64,000 bases of DNA from Cristatella mucedo (GCA_009760855.2 WPIO01000036.1:1418001-1482000); one strand, 5' to 3'; counted from the first letter of the stretch, positions 43,821 to 54,808 are shown. Numbers and translations: made by a program. The notes: a model not told the origin generated them from the sequence alone.

Positions 43821-43985
43821 CTTGTCTGGCCCAGGGGCCAAGGTGCTGGCTTTTAATGACAGAGGTCAAGGTGATTACCTTTATGACCAAGATCGAGGGC
43901 TTGAGCCTTTCGGCATATGTGAAGCGCCTGGATAGAGATTAAGTTTACTTAAGATGGATTATATAGATGAATTATACTTATACTA
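43821..43985 (+). repeat. SINE-1 copy (insertion subfamily)
   Basis: Head CTGGCCCAGGGGCCAAGGTG, internal GGTCAAGGTGATTACCTTTA, body CGAGGGCTTGAGCC and tail GCGCCTGGATAGAGATTAAG. Confidence 0.75.
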
Positions 43986-45447
43986 CTTATACTTCTCCCT
44001 CTTTTTCCTCCTCCTCCTCCTCCTCCCCATGCTAGGGCTTGCCTTATACTGGGTGGCTAAGACCCGAAGCGTTCGGTCCTCGGAGTCAACAGTACAGACG
44101 GTCCTTCAGAGGGATGTGACATCGGGCAGTCCGATCAATCTTGCTTACAGTGCTTACCCCACAGCATTTTTTATTTCGATTTGTAAGAGTCTCTGGCCAT
44201 GCCCGAGCCGATCCATATGTTCTTGAGCTCCACCAGTGGACGTCCCACTGGTCACACAGTAGACCGTGGCAGGCAGGTTGTCCCTGACAACACCAGTCCG
44301 GGCACTTTATTTCAGCCAATGATGAGGGGCATCGATACCTACAGCCAATCAAAGAGTCTGAGCTCGGTGTGCCAAGCATAAGTGCTTGAAAAAGAACTGC
44401 TCCTTAACAGCCTGTGGCTAACCAATCAGCCCAGCTCACGGATGTTACAGATTGCAGCCCTAATCGCATATTCATCCAGGGGTTAAGCTGCTTTCCAGGG
44501 TTCTAGCCTAACAGACCGTCGTGATAGAGAACGATGCCTATTGTTTGATACTCTGTTGCAACATGCTTCCGACCACTCAATTCAGCACCGACCCATTTGA
44601 GCTTCAGTGCCAGCACCTGCAAGCAGTGATAAGTCGATCTCGTGGTGGGGGAACAAGTTACCTGTGCACATGTGTAGTGCTTCCATGCCAGAGCATACAA
44701 ATCATGAGTCGATCGTCACAGATGAGCACATGAATGCACTCGCCAGCTGTATGTCTCCAATTCATTCCTGTATTTACGAATCCCTCTCTCGAACCAGTTT
44801 TTTCGGAAAATTCCATCATGCAATCCTCTGAATGCCTGTTTCGTGTTGGCTTATCTCCATGCTTGCCTCTGGCTACAAGGGCTCGACAAGTTGTACATCT
44901 GGGAAGTTATACATCTCCCGGAACTGTGTATCAGGGAGAGCTTAATATAAGAAGCAAAATGCCGAGACCTGGATGGGATGGGCACATTCAAATAGACGAG
45001 AGTGGGTGAGGCAGGGAGAGAGGCGAAAAGAGGGAGGGAACAAGAGGGACAGACAGAGAGGGGGAGGAGGAAATGCAGCAGTAATGAGGACAAACCAGCC
45101 ACGCCCTGCAGCCATTCGGGGGGGCGTGTCCTCGGCAGTTCCCAGGAAAGGCTCGCCATCCTTCCTTTCAAGTGCACTGGCAGCAAACAGAAATCTGAAA
45201 CGCAATGCTGCTGCTGCTTTGGCACACCCAGCCTTTCAACAAAGAGCCATTCACCAGTCTGAGCTCACGGCCCCAAGGCCTCGTGTTTTCGATTGCTGCC
45301 ACTGCTGCTGTGCTGGATGTAAACTCTGGACACACCCTGACCAGCATCTGGTGGTGGTGACTCCACTTTATTATAAGGCTGCTTGCTGGCTTGTTTCCTA
45401 GTTTCCATGCCGGTACCTAGCTTTCTGTACTGCCGAGCAGTGGCCTC
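43986..45447. other. 1.5 kb, nothing recognised
   Basis: CTCCTC run at 44006-44028 and GA-rich tract at 45010-45070. No gene supported. Confidence 0.4.
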
Positions 45448-45485
45448 CAGCTTATAAGCTGCCGGTGCCGGCAGCTTCTAAGCTG
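45448..45485. repeat. 18-bp inverted repeat, one mismatch, 2-nt loop
   Basis: CAGCTTATAAGCTGCCGG (45448-45465) and 45468-45485 pair with one mismatch around TG. Confidence 0.93.
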
Positions 45486-46215
45486 ACCTTGACTGCGTTC
45501 GGTTCGGTTATATCGCTATATATTCCATGTCGAAAGCTTCCAACATCGGCGCGAAAGCTCTGCACTGCGAGACCGACGAGGGCCTTCTGCTACGACATCA
45601 GGCAGCTGCAGCCTCGCTTCGAGAGGGGGAACTTAGGGGCCTAGCCAGGCATCGGCCAGCTTTCGCTCGGGACAACCGAGACGCTGGGGTCGCTGGTCCG
45701 ATTTCTTGTCGAGCTTGCTGCCGCTCGTTCGGGCTGTACCGTTTGACAAGGGAGGACTCCTCCTCCACCTCTTCCACCTCCTTCTCCTCCTCCTCCTCCT
45801 CCTCCCCTCCGGGCAACAGCGGTTAGCTCTTGCACGGACGGCAAGTGATAGCACGAGGCCTGGCACGGTGAGGTCACTGCCACCGTGCGGCTCAGATAGT
45901 ATATTATGCTCCCAGCCGGTCGGCGGCAGCTGGCTAGCCTAAAGTGCCTTGTTCGGCGGCCCGTCGGCTGAATGGCCCTGCGGTGTAACCGCGTTGCCGA
46001 AATCAACAGCGCATTTCGCAGTGCCCCCCCCCGAAAATCGACTCGGACGGGCTCGTTAAGAAAGGCTACGCTCGGCATTTCCGTTCCAGCGGGCGACACT
46101 TGGGAACACCTGAAGAGTATATAGATTACTGCACGATGGCTTGCTCCGGAAGCTCGAGTTCACGAAGGCGCTGGCTTGCACGCACGGGCGTACGAGATGG
46201 CTGGCAACTCGAAAC
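45486..46215. other. CpG-rich DNA, nothing recognised
   Basis: Contains a CTCCTC run (45758-45808). Frames here are low complexity. Confidence 0.4.
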
Positions 46216-46762
46216 GGTCGGCACGCTGGACATTCCCCCCTGGACGTCCCCCCCCACATTTCCCCCCCCCGACATTTCCCCCCCCCTATATTGTTTAGGG
46301 CTGGCTGCGCCTCCGCAGCCTAAATCTACCCTTGCTCATATCCTGCGCTTTTATTAGTGCGTATTAGGGCATAGCTAGATCTCTCGAGGTCGAGTTATAC
46401 TCAGTAGACCTCTTGAGGCGTAGCGCTCATTTGCAGGAACGCGCGGCACGCCGTAGCGCGCGCCCACTTTGACGGGTACGAACACGTGCCTGGCGGCGTC
46501 GAGCGAGACCGAACTTCCGAGGGACCAAACTGTATAGCTAGCCGCAGCCGCCTCAATCGCCGCCGCTCGCTCCATTGGAAACCATCCTTCTAATCCATCC
46601 GTTCCTCTAATTATACTGAGTTGATTTTATTTTAATAGAGCATGAACTTCATTTAATCATGTGTATTCTTAGTTAAACATCCAACAACTTAGGGGAAATG
46701 TCCTACTCCGGGGGGGGGGAATGTCCCGGGGGAAATGTCCTACAACCCCCCCCCCCTCGCCC
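46216..46762. repeat. Possible fold-back element with poly-C / poly-G arms
   Basis: The left part has three C-runs each preceded by GACATTTCC- or GACGTCC-like text (46220-46290). The right part has the complement, GGGGAAATGTCC, repeated with G runs (46691-46742). The arms are imperfect and about 400 bases of other sequence lie between them. No transposase or terminal duplication was identified. Confidence 0.4.
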
Positions 46763-47427
46763 TGGGAGATCCGAGCTAGCCACAACGCGTGCACATGTGC
46801 GCGTGCACGGGATGCGGCCCGAGTCCGACGCGCAAGCGCTTAGACCAGAACGAGCGGCCGCTGCCACCCGGCGGAAGTCTAGAGAGGAATGAGACTGTGA
46901 CCCGCTTGCGCCGGGTGACCCGGCTTCGGTGGCGCAAAAGCGGAGCCGCTTGGCAGTCAAGCCGGCGTCGGGCGTCGACGTGTTTTTTTGTCGAGCGCCA
47001 GAAGCGGCCAGCCGACACCGCGAACCGCTACCCGCCGCTAATCGGCCCAGGCTGTGGCAGTCGTTAGAGCCTACTAACGGTACCTGAAACTATGCTCTTG
47101 GTCAGCGAGTGAATCGAAATCTGCGCCTTCGGTCCTACACAAAAGGACTTTTTCTGACGCGCCGCTAGTCTTATTTCCCGCCAAGCCTCCTCTCTTCCGC
47201 CGCTGCGGTAAAAATAGGACGAGAGGTAACTCCGAGAGCATTGCGGGCATCGACTGGCACCAGCTGCGTGCATCGGAGCCTCTGCACGCTTTCGTAACAG
47301 GCAGGCGCTCCGCCGCGACCGAGTGCACATGAACGGCGAGCACTCGGGGAGCAAGAGCTTTCATCGGGTTGCCGATGCCGCTTTACCAACTGCAGCGGGA
47401 GAATACTTTCCGCGGGTGATAACGATA
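46763..47427. other. CpG-rich DNA, nothing recognised
   Basis: Very high CpG (62 counted in 46381-46980). No supported exon on either strand. Confidence 0.4.
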
Positions 47428-47510
47428 ATACTATTATTATTTATGGGACAGCCAAATCTCTCTCCCAGGCACTTCGCATACGCTGTAAAGGAAGCGCGTC
47501 AAATCAGGCA
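47428..47510 (-). mobile_element. LINE-B tail fragment
   Basis: (TTA)n, then AAATCTCTCTCCCAGGCACT and TTCGCATACGCTGTAAAGGA, the minus-strand LINE terminus. Confidence 0.6.
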
Positions 47511-47876
47511 GTGACGAAACGCACGTACAATCATACTAACGGCAATGCAGACGGACGGAGCGACTGCAGTGAAGAGGTAATAGATTCTACACTGCTTTAC
47601 AACTGCCATCAAGTTAAGGCAGTCAGGCGGGGCCAGCATTTCCAGCTAGGGACAGGCAAGACTCGCAAGAGGTGTCCAGCTGTCCGCGCTGGCTGCGCTT
47701 TCCTCGCGGCAGCAGACGATAGATTGACAAGACGCAGCAGACGATAGATCGCTTGCCGGCCCGCGTCTCGCGTCAAACCGTCTCGCGCGTACCGAGCGCG
47801 ACTCATTCCGACGACTGCGTACCCAGGTAACGGTTGGCGTCGTGAGATTCAAAATCCGGCCAGCCGTCGGAGCAGC
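47511..47876. other. Nothing recognised
   Basis: Contains two copies of GCAGCAGACGATAGAT (about 47709 and 47734). No gene. Confidence 0.4.
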
Positions 47877-47957
47877 CTCCCTCCCTCCCTCCCTCCCTCC
47901 CTCCCTCCCTCCCTCCCTCCCTCCCTCCCTCCCTCCCTCCCTCCCTCCCTCCCTCCT
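47877..47957. repeat. (CCCT)n microsatellite
   Basis: About 19 CCCT units. Confidence 0.97.
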
Positions 47958-48074
47958 CCCTCGGTCGTAGATCCCCGCCGCCGCCGAGTAGCGCTCGCTC
48001 GCTCGGCTCAAATCTTAGCCTCGCCTTCAGCTCTCGAAAAGGTGAAGGCCTCGCCTTCGGCTCTCGGCGAGGGC
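47958..48074. other. Short direct duplication
   Basis: CCTCGCCTTC(A/G)GCTCTCG occurs twice (about 48020 and 48048). Confidence 0.8.
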
Positions 48075-48115
48075 CTAGCGTAGGCAGCGAACGACCTGTT
48101 CGCTGCCTACGCTAG
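48075..48115. repeat. Perfect 18-bp inverted repeat, 5-nt loop
   Basis: CTAGCGTAGGCAGCGAAC (48075-48092) pairs exactly with 48098-48115 around GACCT. Confidence 0.96.
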
Positions 48116-48521
48116 TAAAGGATCTGCGCCCGCGCGTTCACTCCCCCTCCCCCTTGTCGTCAGCCGTCGTCCCCCCTGCCATCTGCCGCTAATCCGGTTC
48201 GGTGCACTGCCGCATTCCCTACCCCTTCCCTTCCGGCTCGGCCGGTCCGGCGATTCTCTCCTGGCTGCATCGCCGAGACGTGACGCGGAGGAGATAGGAA
48301 CGCGCTCTAGCCTTTCCTAGTGAATTGAACTCCTCTGCCAAAATACAGTTCGCGCGGCGGGTTCGCCGCGAGACGAATACGCGAGGTGACGAAGCTGGCG
48401 CCCCGAAGGACGGCGGCCAGCGAGTCTCGCGTGATGCAGCCGTATGTCGATTTAAGCAACTCTGGCGACGGCAGCAGAGCGCGACAGCAATCGAGAACGA
48501 GGCTCTTATGCCTAAACGCCG
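48116..48521. other. CpG-rich DNA, nothing recognised
   Basis: No supported gene. Confidence 0.4.
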
Positions 48522-48682
48522 AGCTGGTTTGGTCTAGCGGTTAAGGTGCTCGCCCCGACCAAGGTCTGACTGAGGTCGTGGGCTCGAGCCCCGAGGCATA
48601 TCTGAAGCGCCTGAATAGAGATTAAGTTCTCTTGGGGCGCTATATAAATGAATTATTTATTTATTTATTTTATTTATTTAAA
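48522..48682 (+). repeat. SINE-1, best full-length copy
   Basis: Order: GCTGGTTTGGTCTAGCGGTT with the pol III A-box-like element, CTCGCCCCGACCAAGGTC, B-box-like GTGGGCTCGAGCCCC (about 48578-48592), GGCATATCTGAAGC, then the tail hairpin GCGCCTGAATAGAGATTAAG...CTTGGGGCGC and ATATAAATGAATT(ATTT)n. Its CpGs are intact, unlike left-side copies. This copy serves as the family reference. Confidence 0.9.
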
Positions 48683-48910
48683 CGTAACGAGTCGTTTAAC
48701 CTAACGAATCCACGTCCTAAGCGTGGAGCGGTAAATTCCCGAGTCCCGTGGAGGTGCACGTGTGCAGCATAAGCCTTAGCCAATTGCTCTACATATAGAG
48801 GTCCAAAGTCCAAAGCCAACCAACCGTCTCTTCATGGGGCTTTTCATTAGGTCTAAACTGTGGCGTACGACGTCCGGTTCGTAATTATTCAGGGACCGGT
48901 TACAATCCCC
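48683..48910. other. Spacer, nothing recognised
   Basis: No supported feature. Confidence 0.4.
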
Positions 48911-49075
48911 GCTGGTTTGGCCCAATGGTTGAGGTGCTCGCCCTGAACGACCGAAGTCAAGGTGAATGTATTCGCCGCCCGAGGTCGTGGGCTCGAGTCC
49001 CGTGGCGTGTGCGAAGTGCCTGAATTGAGATTGAGTTCTCTTAGGGCACCATGCAAATGAATTGTATTTCTTTAA
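48911..49075 (+). repeat. SINE-1 copy (insertion subfamily)
   Basis: Carries the extra GTCAAGGTGAATGTATTCG between the promoter boxes. The tail stem is GTGCC/GGCAC (49016-49020 with 49045-49049) instead of GCGCC/GGCGC, so pairing is kept. Confidence 0.85.
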
Positions 49076-50135
49076 TCATTATTTCATAGCACTGCCACAC
49101 ATCGACCTGTACCGGCCGTAGGCCGCTCGATGTACGTCTAATACGTATGGCCGAAGCCGCCACCGGCATTCCAGCTCCCTCAAGTCTGCAACTGGACGCA
49201 TCAATCAACTAGCAGGCTGAACTGACGCAAGGGATAGTCTCAGCCCTGCCGCGCTCGCAGCTTTGGGAGGTGTCTCGCCGGTCACGTGATCGACGCACGC
49301 ACGCTCGTTCCCGCCGTCCGGCCTGGACAGACGTCCCTCACTCTCTCGCTCCCTTACCCTCAATCTCTCTGTACTAAGTCGTTTGGTAATAAGTCACGGT
49401 ACCTATTTAACGCGTTGAGTCATCCAAGCGACATCATTCCCAACAGACCTATTTAGCCTGAACACGCTTCGCAGTGTCGCTGCCCGGGCTGTCGGACCCG
49501 GCTCGCCCACTCGCAGGCGCTTCGAAACGGTACTACTTAGGTCGCAGAAGCCGCGCCTCAGTGCGCCGGTGTGGCAAACATATAGAGGAGCGCGGCGGCG
49601 ATCGCGAGCAGCCGGCACCTCAACAGCGAGTCCGCGTCCTTAGCGAATAGCGGCGCGTTCCGCAGCGCGGAGCCGTCGCCTCTTGGACCGCCAACCGTCG
49701 CTACTAACAACCCACTAACCATCGCTTCGGACGGCGAAAGGGGTAAGCCAGAGATTTTGACTGCCCATTTTATCGTGACCAGAAAAATTGGAACAGCTAT
49801 TGATCTCTCTTTTCTAACTGACATAACCTGCCCGATTAAGATTACCGACCTTCACCCGAAACAAAGAGGCCTGCCCGAGCGGGTTAGTTTTTTGCAGTCT
49901 CAGCGAAAGCATGGAGCCTCGGCTTCGAGCCTCCTCTTTGAGCTTTTCAGCACCAGTTTCCAGAGCGAGGCGGACAGATTCGTTCGACAGGTCAAGAGCG
50001 CCGCCTGCCGGTCGGGTGCGAAGCCTCGTCGGTTGTGGCTACGGGGGCCAGCGAAGTCCACGCGGAGACGCGCCTTCGGCGCCGAAGTCAAGGGCTTGCT
50101 TCTTGACGGGGACTGCTGCGGTTTTGGTGGAAACG
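49076..50135. other. 1 kb, nothing recognised
   Basis: No supported gene. Confidence 0.4.
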
Positions 50136-50235
50136 ATAATAATAATAATAACGACAATGCGATATTGTATCGCATTCTATGAGAACTGATCCTCTTTCTA
50201 GCCCCTCGTCAGCGCTTCATAGGAAATTTGCATTG
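50136..50235 (-). mobile_element. LINE tail fragment with 9-bp hairpin
   Basis: (ATA)n, then GAGAACTGATCCTCTTTCTA on the plus strand: decayed minus-strand LINE tail. AATGCGATA-TTG-TATCGCATT (50156-50176) forms a small perfect hairpin. Confidence 0.5.
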
Positions 50236-50682
50236 CGGCGCGATATCCGCGCCGCACCGGACGTCCGACCGACGGAGCGAGTCGGCGCCAGCTGCAGACG
50301 CACGCGAACCACCGCAGTTGCGCCACCATCAACATATCGCCTTCATTTTCAGGCTGCATAACAGCAACCGCGCGCGAAAGGGGGATTTCTCAGTGGATAT
50401 CCTGCGTGACTCAGTTCAGTGGTCCGAACGCTTCGATCGCGGGGAGCGACGTCACGAATCCTCATCGTCCCGACCAATGACATCTTGGTCACGGACCGAT
50501 TGCGCCGAGCACTTTTATTGCAGCGCTTCACCCCGTTGTCGCCAGGCTTCAGGGGGTGAACGAGTGCACGGTGCAACGATGGAGGAATGCAACGACAGAC
50601 GACGAGCGCTGAAGCGTGCGAAAAAGTGAGACGAGGCGGGGCAGAAGTGGAAAGCAGCAACCGCAGCGCTTCCGGTTGTACC
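50236..50682. other. Nothing recognised
   Basis: No supported gene. Confidence 0.4.
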
Positions 50683-50885
50683 GCCGACCAAGGTCAAGGT
50701 GAATGTGGCGTATGCGTAGCGCTTGAATAGATTTAAGTTCTCTTAGGGCGCTATGCAGATGAATTGTATTTAATGTATTCGCTGGCCAAGGTCAAGGGCT
50801 TGAGTCTCGCGGCACTTGTGAAGCGCCTGAATAGTGACTAAGTTCTCTTGTGTCGCTATACATTATATGTATTAATTTATTTTAT
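50683..50885 (+). repeat. Two partial SINE-1 copies in tandem
   Basis: 50683-50772: GACCAAGGTCAAGGTGAATG, then AGCGCTTGAATAG tail. 50773-50885: TTCGCTGGCCAAGGTCAAGG, B-box remnant TTGAGTCTCG, tail GCGCCTGAATAGTGACTAAG. Both lack the A-box head. Confidence 0.7.
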
Positions 50886-51180
50886 TGAATCTCCCTGAAG
50901 TCGCAGTTTCGGCCTTGGCATACCGGTTCAGATGAGCTCTAAACGTACCGCTGTAAAAACGCGCCTATAGCGTCAGGTTTAGCATCAGATTGACCTTGCC
51001 TCTCCAAGTCGTAACGTCCCACCCTCTTCGACCGCGCGGGCACCGGCAGTCGCCGGAAGGCCGCCGTCGCGAAGGGATAAAGCTGGCTGACCTTTGGCCT
51101 CACTCGGACCGACAGGCCTGAGGGGTGCGTCACGCGGCCCGCCCGCCCGCCATTCTGTCCTTCGCCTTATTACGATTGAC
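50886..51180. other. CpG-rich DNA, nothing recognised
   Basis: No supported gene. Confidence 0.4.
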
Positions 51181-51355
51181 TGCCTGTGGAGAGATCGCTA
51201 CCTTGGGTGTAATCTGTCGTCGCTAATGCCGCCGCCTAAATCCCGACGCGCCCCGTCGCATAATTGCGCCTGCCTGTGGAGTGAAGTTCCCTTCCTTGGT
51301 TGTAATCCATCTTGCCTAAGCCGTCGCCAAATTCCAGCGCGCGGCTGTCAGTGCG
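51181..51355. repeat. 90-bp tandem duplication, about 1.9 copies
   Basis: TGCCTGTGGAG at 51181 recurs at 51271, with CCTTGG(G/T)TGTAATC and GCCTAA blocks in the same order. Ninety bases keep the frame, so the plus-strand translation shows a 30-residue repeat (CLW...LGCN), which need not be real protein. Confidence 0.8.
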
Positions 51356-52850
51356 CCGACGTTCGGTAATCGCTCATTTGCCGCCAACAAGAACGGCGGC
51401 CGCCGAGCGAGTCGAGCGACGAGCGAGCGGGCGGGCGAGCTCTTTAGGTAGCGACGGCCGGGCCGACGGTTCCATTTCACAGCGATTCCATTCCAGTTCT
51501 CCGGCGAGAGATGAGATGAGCTGTGGGCGCCTGCTTCGAGGAGCAGCCGGGCACGCGGCGTTTCTCCGCCGGGGAAGTGTCCTTCCTCTTTACCGCTTGC
51601 GCAACACCCGGGAATTTGGCTGCTAATTAACCAGTCTGAGCCGACTGTCGCCGCGCCACAGCGCGGTCGACGTCCTGCTTGCTGCTGCACTCAGTGCGTC
51701 GCACTCCCAGGCCCCTGCCGCTAACAAGATTGTTTCTCGTTGCCGTGAGCAGGCCGCGCGCTGCGTAATTCGTCGCCTCCACGCCCGGCTCACCCGCCGC
51801 TGCTGCAACGAGCGTGCCGCTGGCGTAACCATCGCTAGGTCACGGACAGGCGTAACGCGTCACCGTCCCACCCTCCCCAGTTGTACACCGCGCGGCGGCG
51901 TCGTCGCTATGGCAACGTGCGGCGCCTTGCGCGACTGCCCATACCCGCTGCCGCAGCTGCTTCGGCTGCTGCTGCGGCGGCTGCTGCTGCTGTGGTCGCG
52001 CTTGCGGGATTAGCGGCGCCGTCACGAGGCGCCAAGGCGGGAAATTGACGGACGGAAGGGCCATTTCCGGCAGCGCCGGCTCCTCGCGTAATTGACCCGA
52101 CCGCTGCGGCCGAAGCGACCGCAGTCGCTAGCCCGCTCCGCCGTCGCCGCGTCTCTCCTTCACTCCCCCCCCCCCGCGCCACGCACGAGTATACTCCCGT
52201 CTTGCTCGGCGGCAGATAGCGGCTAATTCGACGGAGTCGGGCTCTGCCCGGAGCGCTCTGCCGCGGAGTGTTAATTGCTCGGTCAACAGTCCTCTCCTTC
52301 AGCTGTGCGGCGAGCCGGCGGCGATCGCTGGGAGAGACCGCGACATCCTGCTGCGTCGTGCGCGCCGTCTGGTCTGGCTGGCGCGCGCTTACCGACGTGG
52401 CTCGGTAGACGTCTCGCCCGGACTGAGCGCCGCCGGCGACGCGGTCGGCGGCGGCCGCCGCAAGACGGATGTCCGTGCGGGCCATCCGCGACGCGCCTCA
52501 AGCCTTATCCCCCCAAGGCAGCTGACCCTTGCGTGACCTCCCTGGCGGCGCTGCGCGACGAGTCCGGAGACGGCGGTGGCGGCAGCAGCCAGCGGGCGCG
52601 GTAGCTCCTGGCGTGAGTCCGTCGGCGGTCGAGTGCTGCTGCACAATAAGCTAGGCGTCCGCCGCCGCCGCTGCGGGCGGTCACAGCTCCTCCCAAGCAG
52701 ACTCGCTTCCGCCCCCACCCATAGATGCGCCATCCGTTCATTAGTGGCATGCTGCAGGCGGCTACCGACGGCGGTCGTAGCTCTGCCGCCGCGTCAAATC
52801 GCTGTAGCAGCGGCCCAGTCGGTACAGCCGGCTGAGAGGGAGAGAGAAGA
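51356..52850. other. CpG-dense, possibly promoter-like; no gene proven
   Basis: The most CpG-dense part of the window with no TE cover that I recognise. It could be an unmethylated CpG island for an unseen gene. The Ala/Arg-rich frames on both strands (e.g. 51907-52485 minus) are explained by composition. Confidence 0.35.
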
Positions 52851-53412
52851 GTGAGTGAAAGTGAGTGAGAGAGAGAGAGAGAGAGAGAGAGTGAGAGAGA
52901 GAGAGAGAGAGTGAGAGAGAGACAGTGAGTGAGTGACAGTGAGTGAGAGAGAGAGTGAGTGAGAGAGAGTGGCAGAGAGTGAGTGAGTGAGAGAGAGAGA
53001 GTAAGTAAAAGAGTGAGTGACAGTGAGTGAGTGAGTGAGAGAGGGTGAGTGAGTGAGTGAGAGAAAGTGAGTGAGTGAGTGAGTGAGAGAGTGAGAGAGA
53101 GTGAGTGAGTGAGTGAGTGAGTGAGTGAGTGAGTGAGTGAGTGAGTGAGTGACAGAGTGAGTGAGTGAGAGAGAGAGAGAGAGAGAGAGAGAAAGTAAAA
53201 GAGTGACAGAGAGTGAGTGAGTGAGAGAGAGAGAGAGAGAAAGTAAAAGAGTGAGTGAGTGAGTGAGTGAGTGAGAGAGTGAGTGAGTGAGTGAGTGAGA
53301 GAGAGTGAGTGAGTGAGAGTGAGTGAGAGTGAGTGAGTGAGTGAGAGAGAGAGAGTGAGTGAAAGAGAGAGAGAGTGAGAGTGAGTGAGTGAGAGTGAGT
53401 GAGTGAGAGAGG
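52851..53412. repeat. 560-bp (GA)n/(GTGA)n tract
   Basis: Interspersed GTGA, GA and GAAA units, nearly all purine plus T on the plus strand. The Ser-Leu-Thr-His frames opposite are artefacts. Confidence 0.97.
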
Positions 53413-53984
53413 ACGTGAGAGTCGAGACAGAGCAGTGGCGTCACGGTGGTTGCACCCGCTCCCACGGGCTCTGCGCCGGTTCGGCCGGCAGACGATGCGA
53501 GAGCGCAAGAGACGGACGGATGCCCGCTGGCTGCTGCTGCGACGATCACGCTTCGCGCCCGCCTACGCCGCCTTCGCGCCCTTCGAGCCGTCGAAGCCGC
53601 TCTCTCGGATCCGACGTCGGGAAGCGTGCAAAAAGTAGTCGCCATTAAAACGCATATCTTGCGACAGAGACGGGTAGTCCCCCTCCGTCGTCGTGCAGCT
53701 GCGGGATGCGACATGTGGCATGGTCACTGCTCCCCCCCCCCCCGACTGCTGTCTGGCCTATCGCTAGATAATGATCGCTGCAGCTCGCTAGGTGCGCCAC
53801 CGCCGCCGCACCCAGCCACCACCGCCGCCGCAGCCCGCTTGCTCTCGGCGTCATCCGCTACCGGCTGCGCGGGTCGAGATGTAGCGAGCCCATGCGCACC
53901 TCCGGCAGCCGCTGGCGCGTGCAGTGTCCCGCCTGTGCAGCGACCTGCCGGTCGAACCCGCCTGCTTTCAGCTACGGACCGACG
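53413..53984. other. CpG-rich DNA, nothing recognised
   Basis: C run at 53733-53744. No supported gene. Confidence 0.4.
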
Positions 53985-54075
53985 ACGATGCAAAACTTCG
54001 GCCCTGCTTGTATATAAGGATACCACCGACCCGAGCTGGTCCACGCGTGCGTTCGTTCGCGACGTCCCGCCTAGG
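53985..54075 (+). mobile_element. LINE-B coding fragment
   Basis: CAAAACTTCGGCCCTGCTTG and ATAAGGATACCACCGACCCG with following bases match 62026-62100 (GCTAAAGTTCGGGCTTGTTT). It has diverged mostly by substitution. Confidence 0.65.
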
Positions 54076-54729
54076 CTTCCGCTATTCGCTCCTTGTAGGT
54101 CTCACTGCCGGTGCGGCGAGACGCTGAGGACGGCCACTCGAAGCGACCGCAACCTACACCGACGGTTTATAAAGGCGCTACTACGCCGAAGAATCGAGCT
54201 CGGCCGCGGCGACTGGCGATAGGCGCGCGGCTAGAGGCGTCGTGCCGCCGCCGCTGCTGCTGCTGCTACGCAGGGCTTGTCGTAGTCGCCGGCGCTCGGT
54301 TGACAGTCGGCGCTCGACGCGACGAGAGGATGCGATAAGGTGCTAGAACGTCGAGCAAATAATGGCACTCGCCAACGTGGTCTCGCCTCCGCAATGTCTG
54401 TGCGTCCTCGCGGCCTCTAGAGACCGCTCGGTCCTTCGGCGGCGGATTAGCGGTGAGCGTCCTGATGCCGAAGTCGCGGGCTTCGAATCCATTCGGTGGT
54501 GGACTGTAGCTGGGTGGGTTACTCGCCTGTCTATAGACAACTACCCGCAATGGCTAATACTCGCCGCCGCCGACGATCTGCGCAAGCGCAGCCGGTCCCA
54601 AACTGCCGCGAGTCGCGCCGGCGCGGCATGACGGGCCCTCGTTTTCAGTCCTAGAAGCGCGCCTCCGCATCGCAGCCGAATGCACAGTTTTCGAGTAGAT
54701 ACGCGAGAAAACCGGCTCCAGCTAAGGCA
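54076..54729. other. CpG-rich DNA, nothing recognised
   Basis: GTTTATAAAGGCGC near 54164 resembles a TATA box but no transcript can be linked to it. Confidence 0.3.
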
Positions 54730-54808
54730 GTGCTGCCACCTGGGGATCCTTTATTGACCGCAGCAAGCGGTGGCCCTAGCCTTTTAAGGCTCTTCTGCCG
54801 CTTTGAGG
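54730..54808 (+). repeat. SINE-2 body fragment
   Basis: GGATCCTTTATTGACCGCAG, GCAAGCGGTGGCCC and AAGGCTCTTCTGCCGC match the SINE-2 body. Head and end are missing. Confidence 0.65.

Noticed and set aside
48522-48597. Possible tRNA gene
   Set aside because: It is the head of SINE-1, with wrong box spacing and no acceptor stem.
51907-52485. 192-codon minus-strand frame with poly-Ala
   Set aside because: Composition-driven; no start context, splice signal or domain supports it.
52762-53714. Frames of 248 and 306 codons rich in Ser-Leu-Thr-His
   Set aside because: They are translations of the GA/GTGA array and have no domain.
53446-54222. 258-codon plus-strand frame
   Set aside because: Ala/Arg/Pro-rich composition expected in very CpG-dense DNA; it overlaps a LINE-B fragment and shows no motif.
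54160-54380. TATA-like GTTTATAAAGGCGC upstream of an ATG
   Set aside because: Single short motif; the downstream frame has no recognisable protein.
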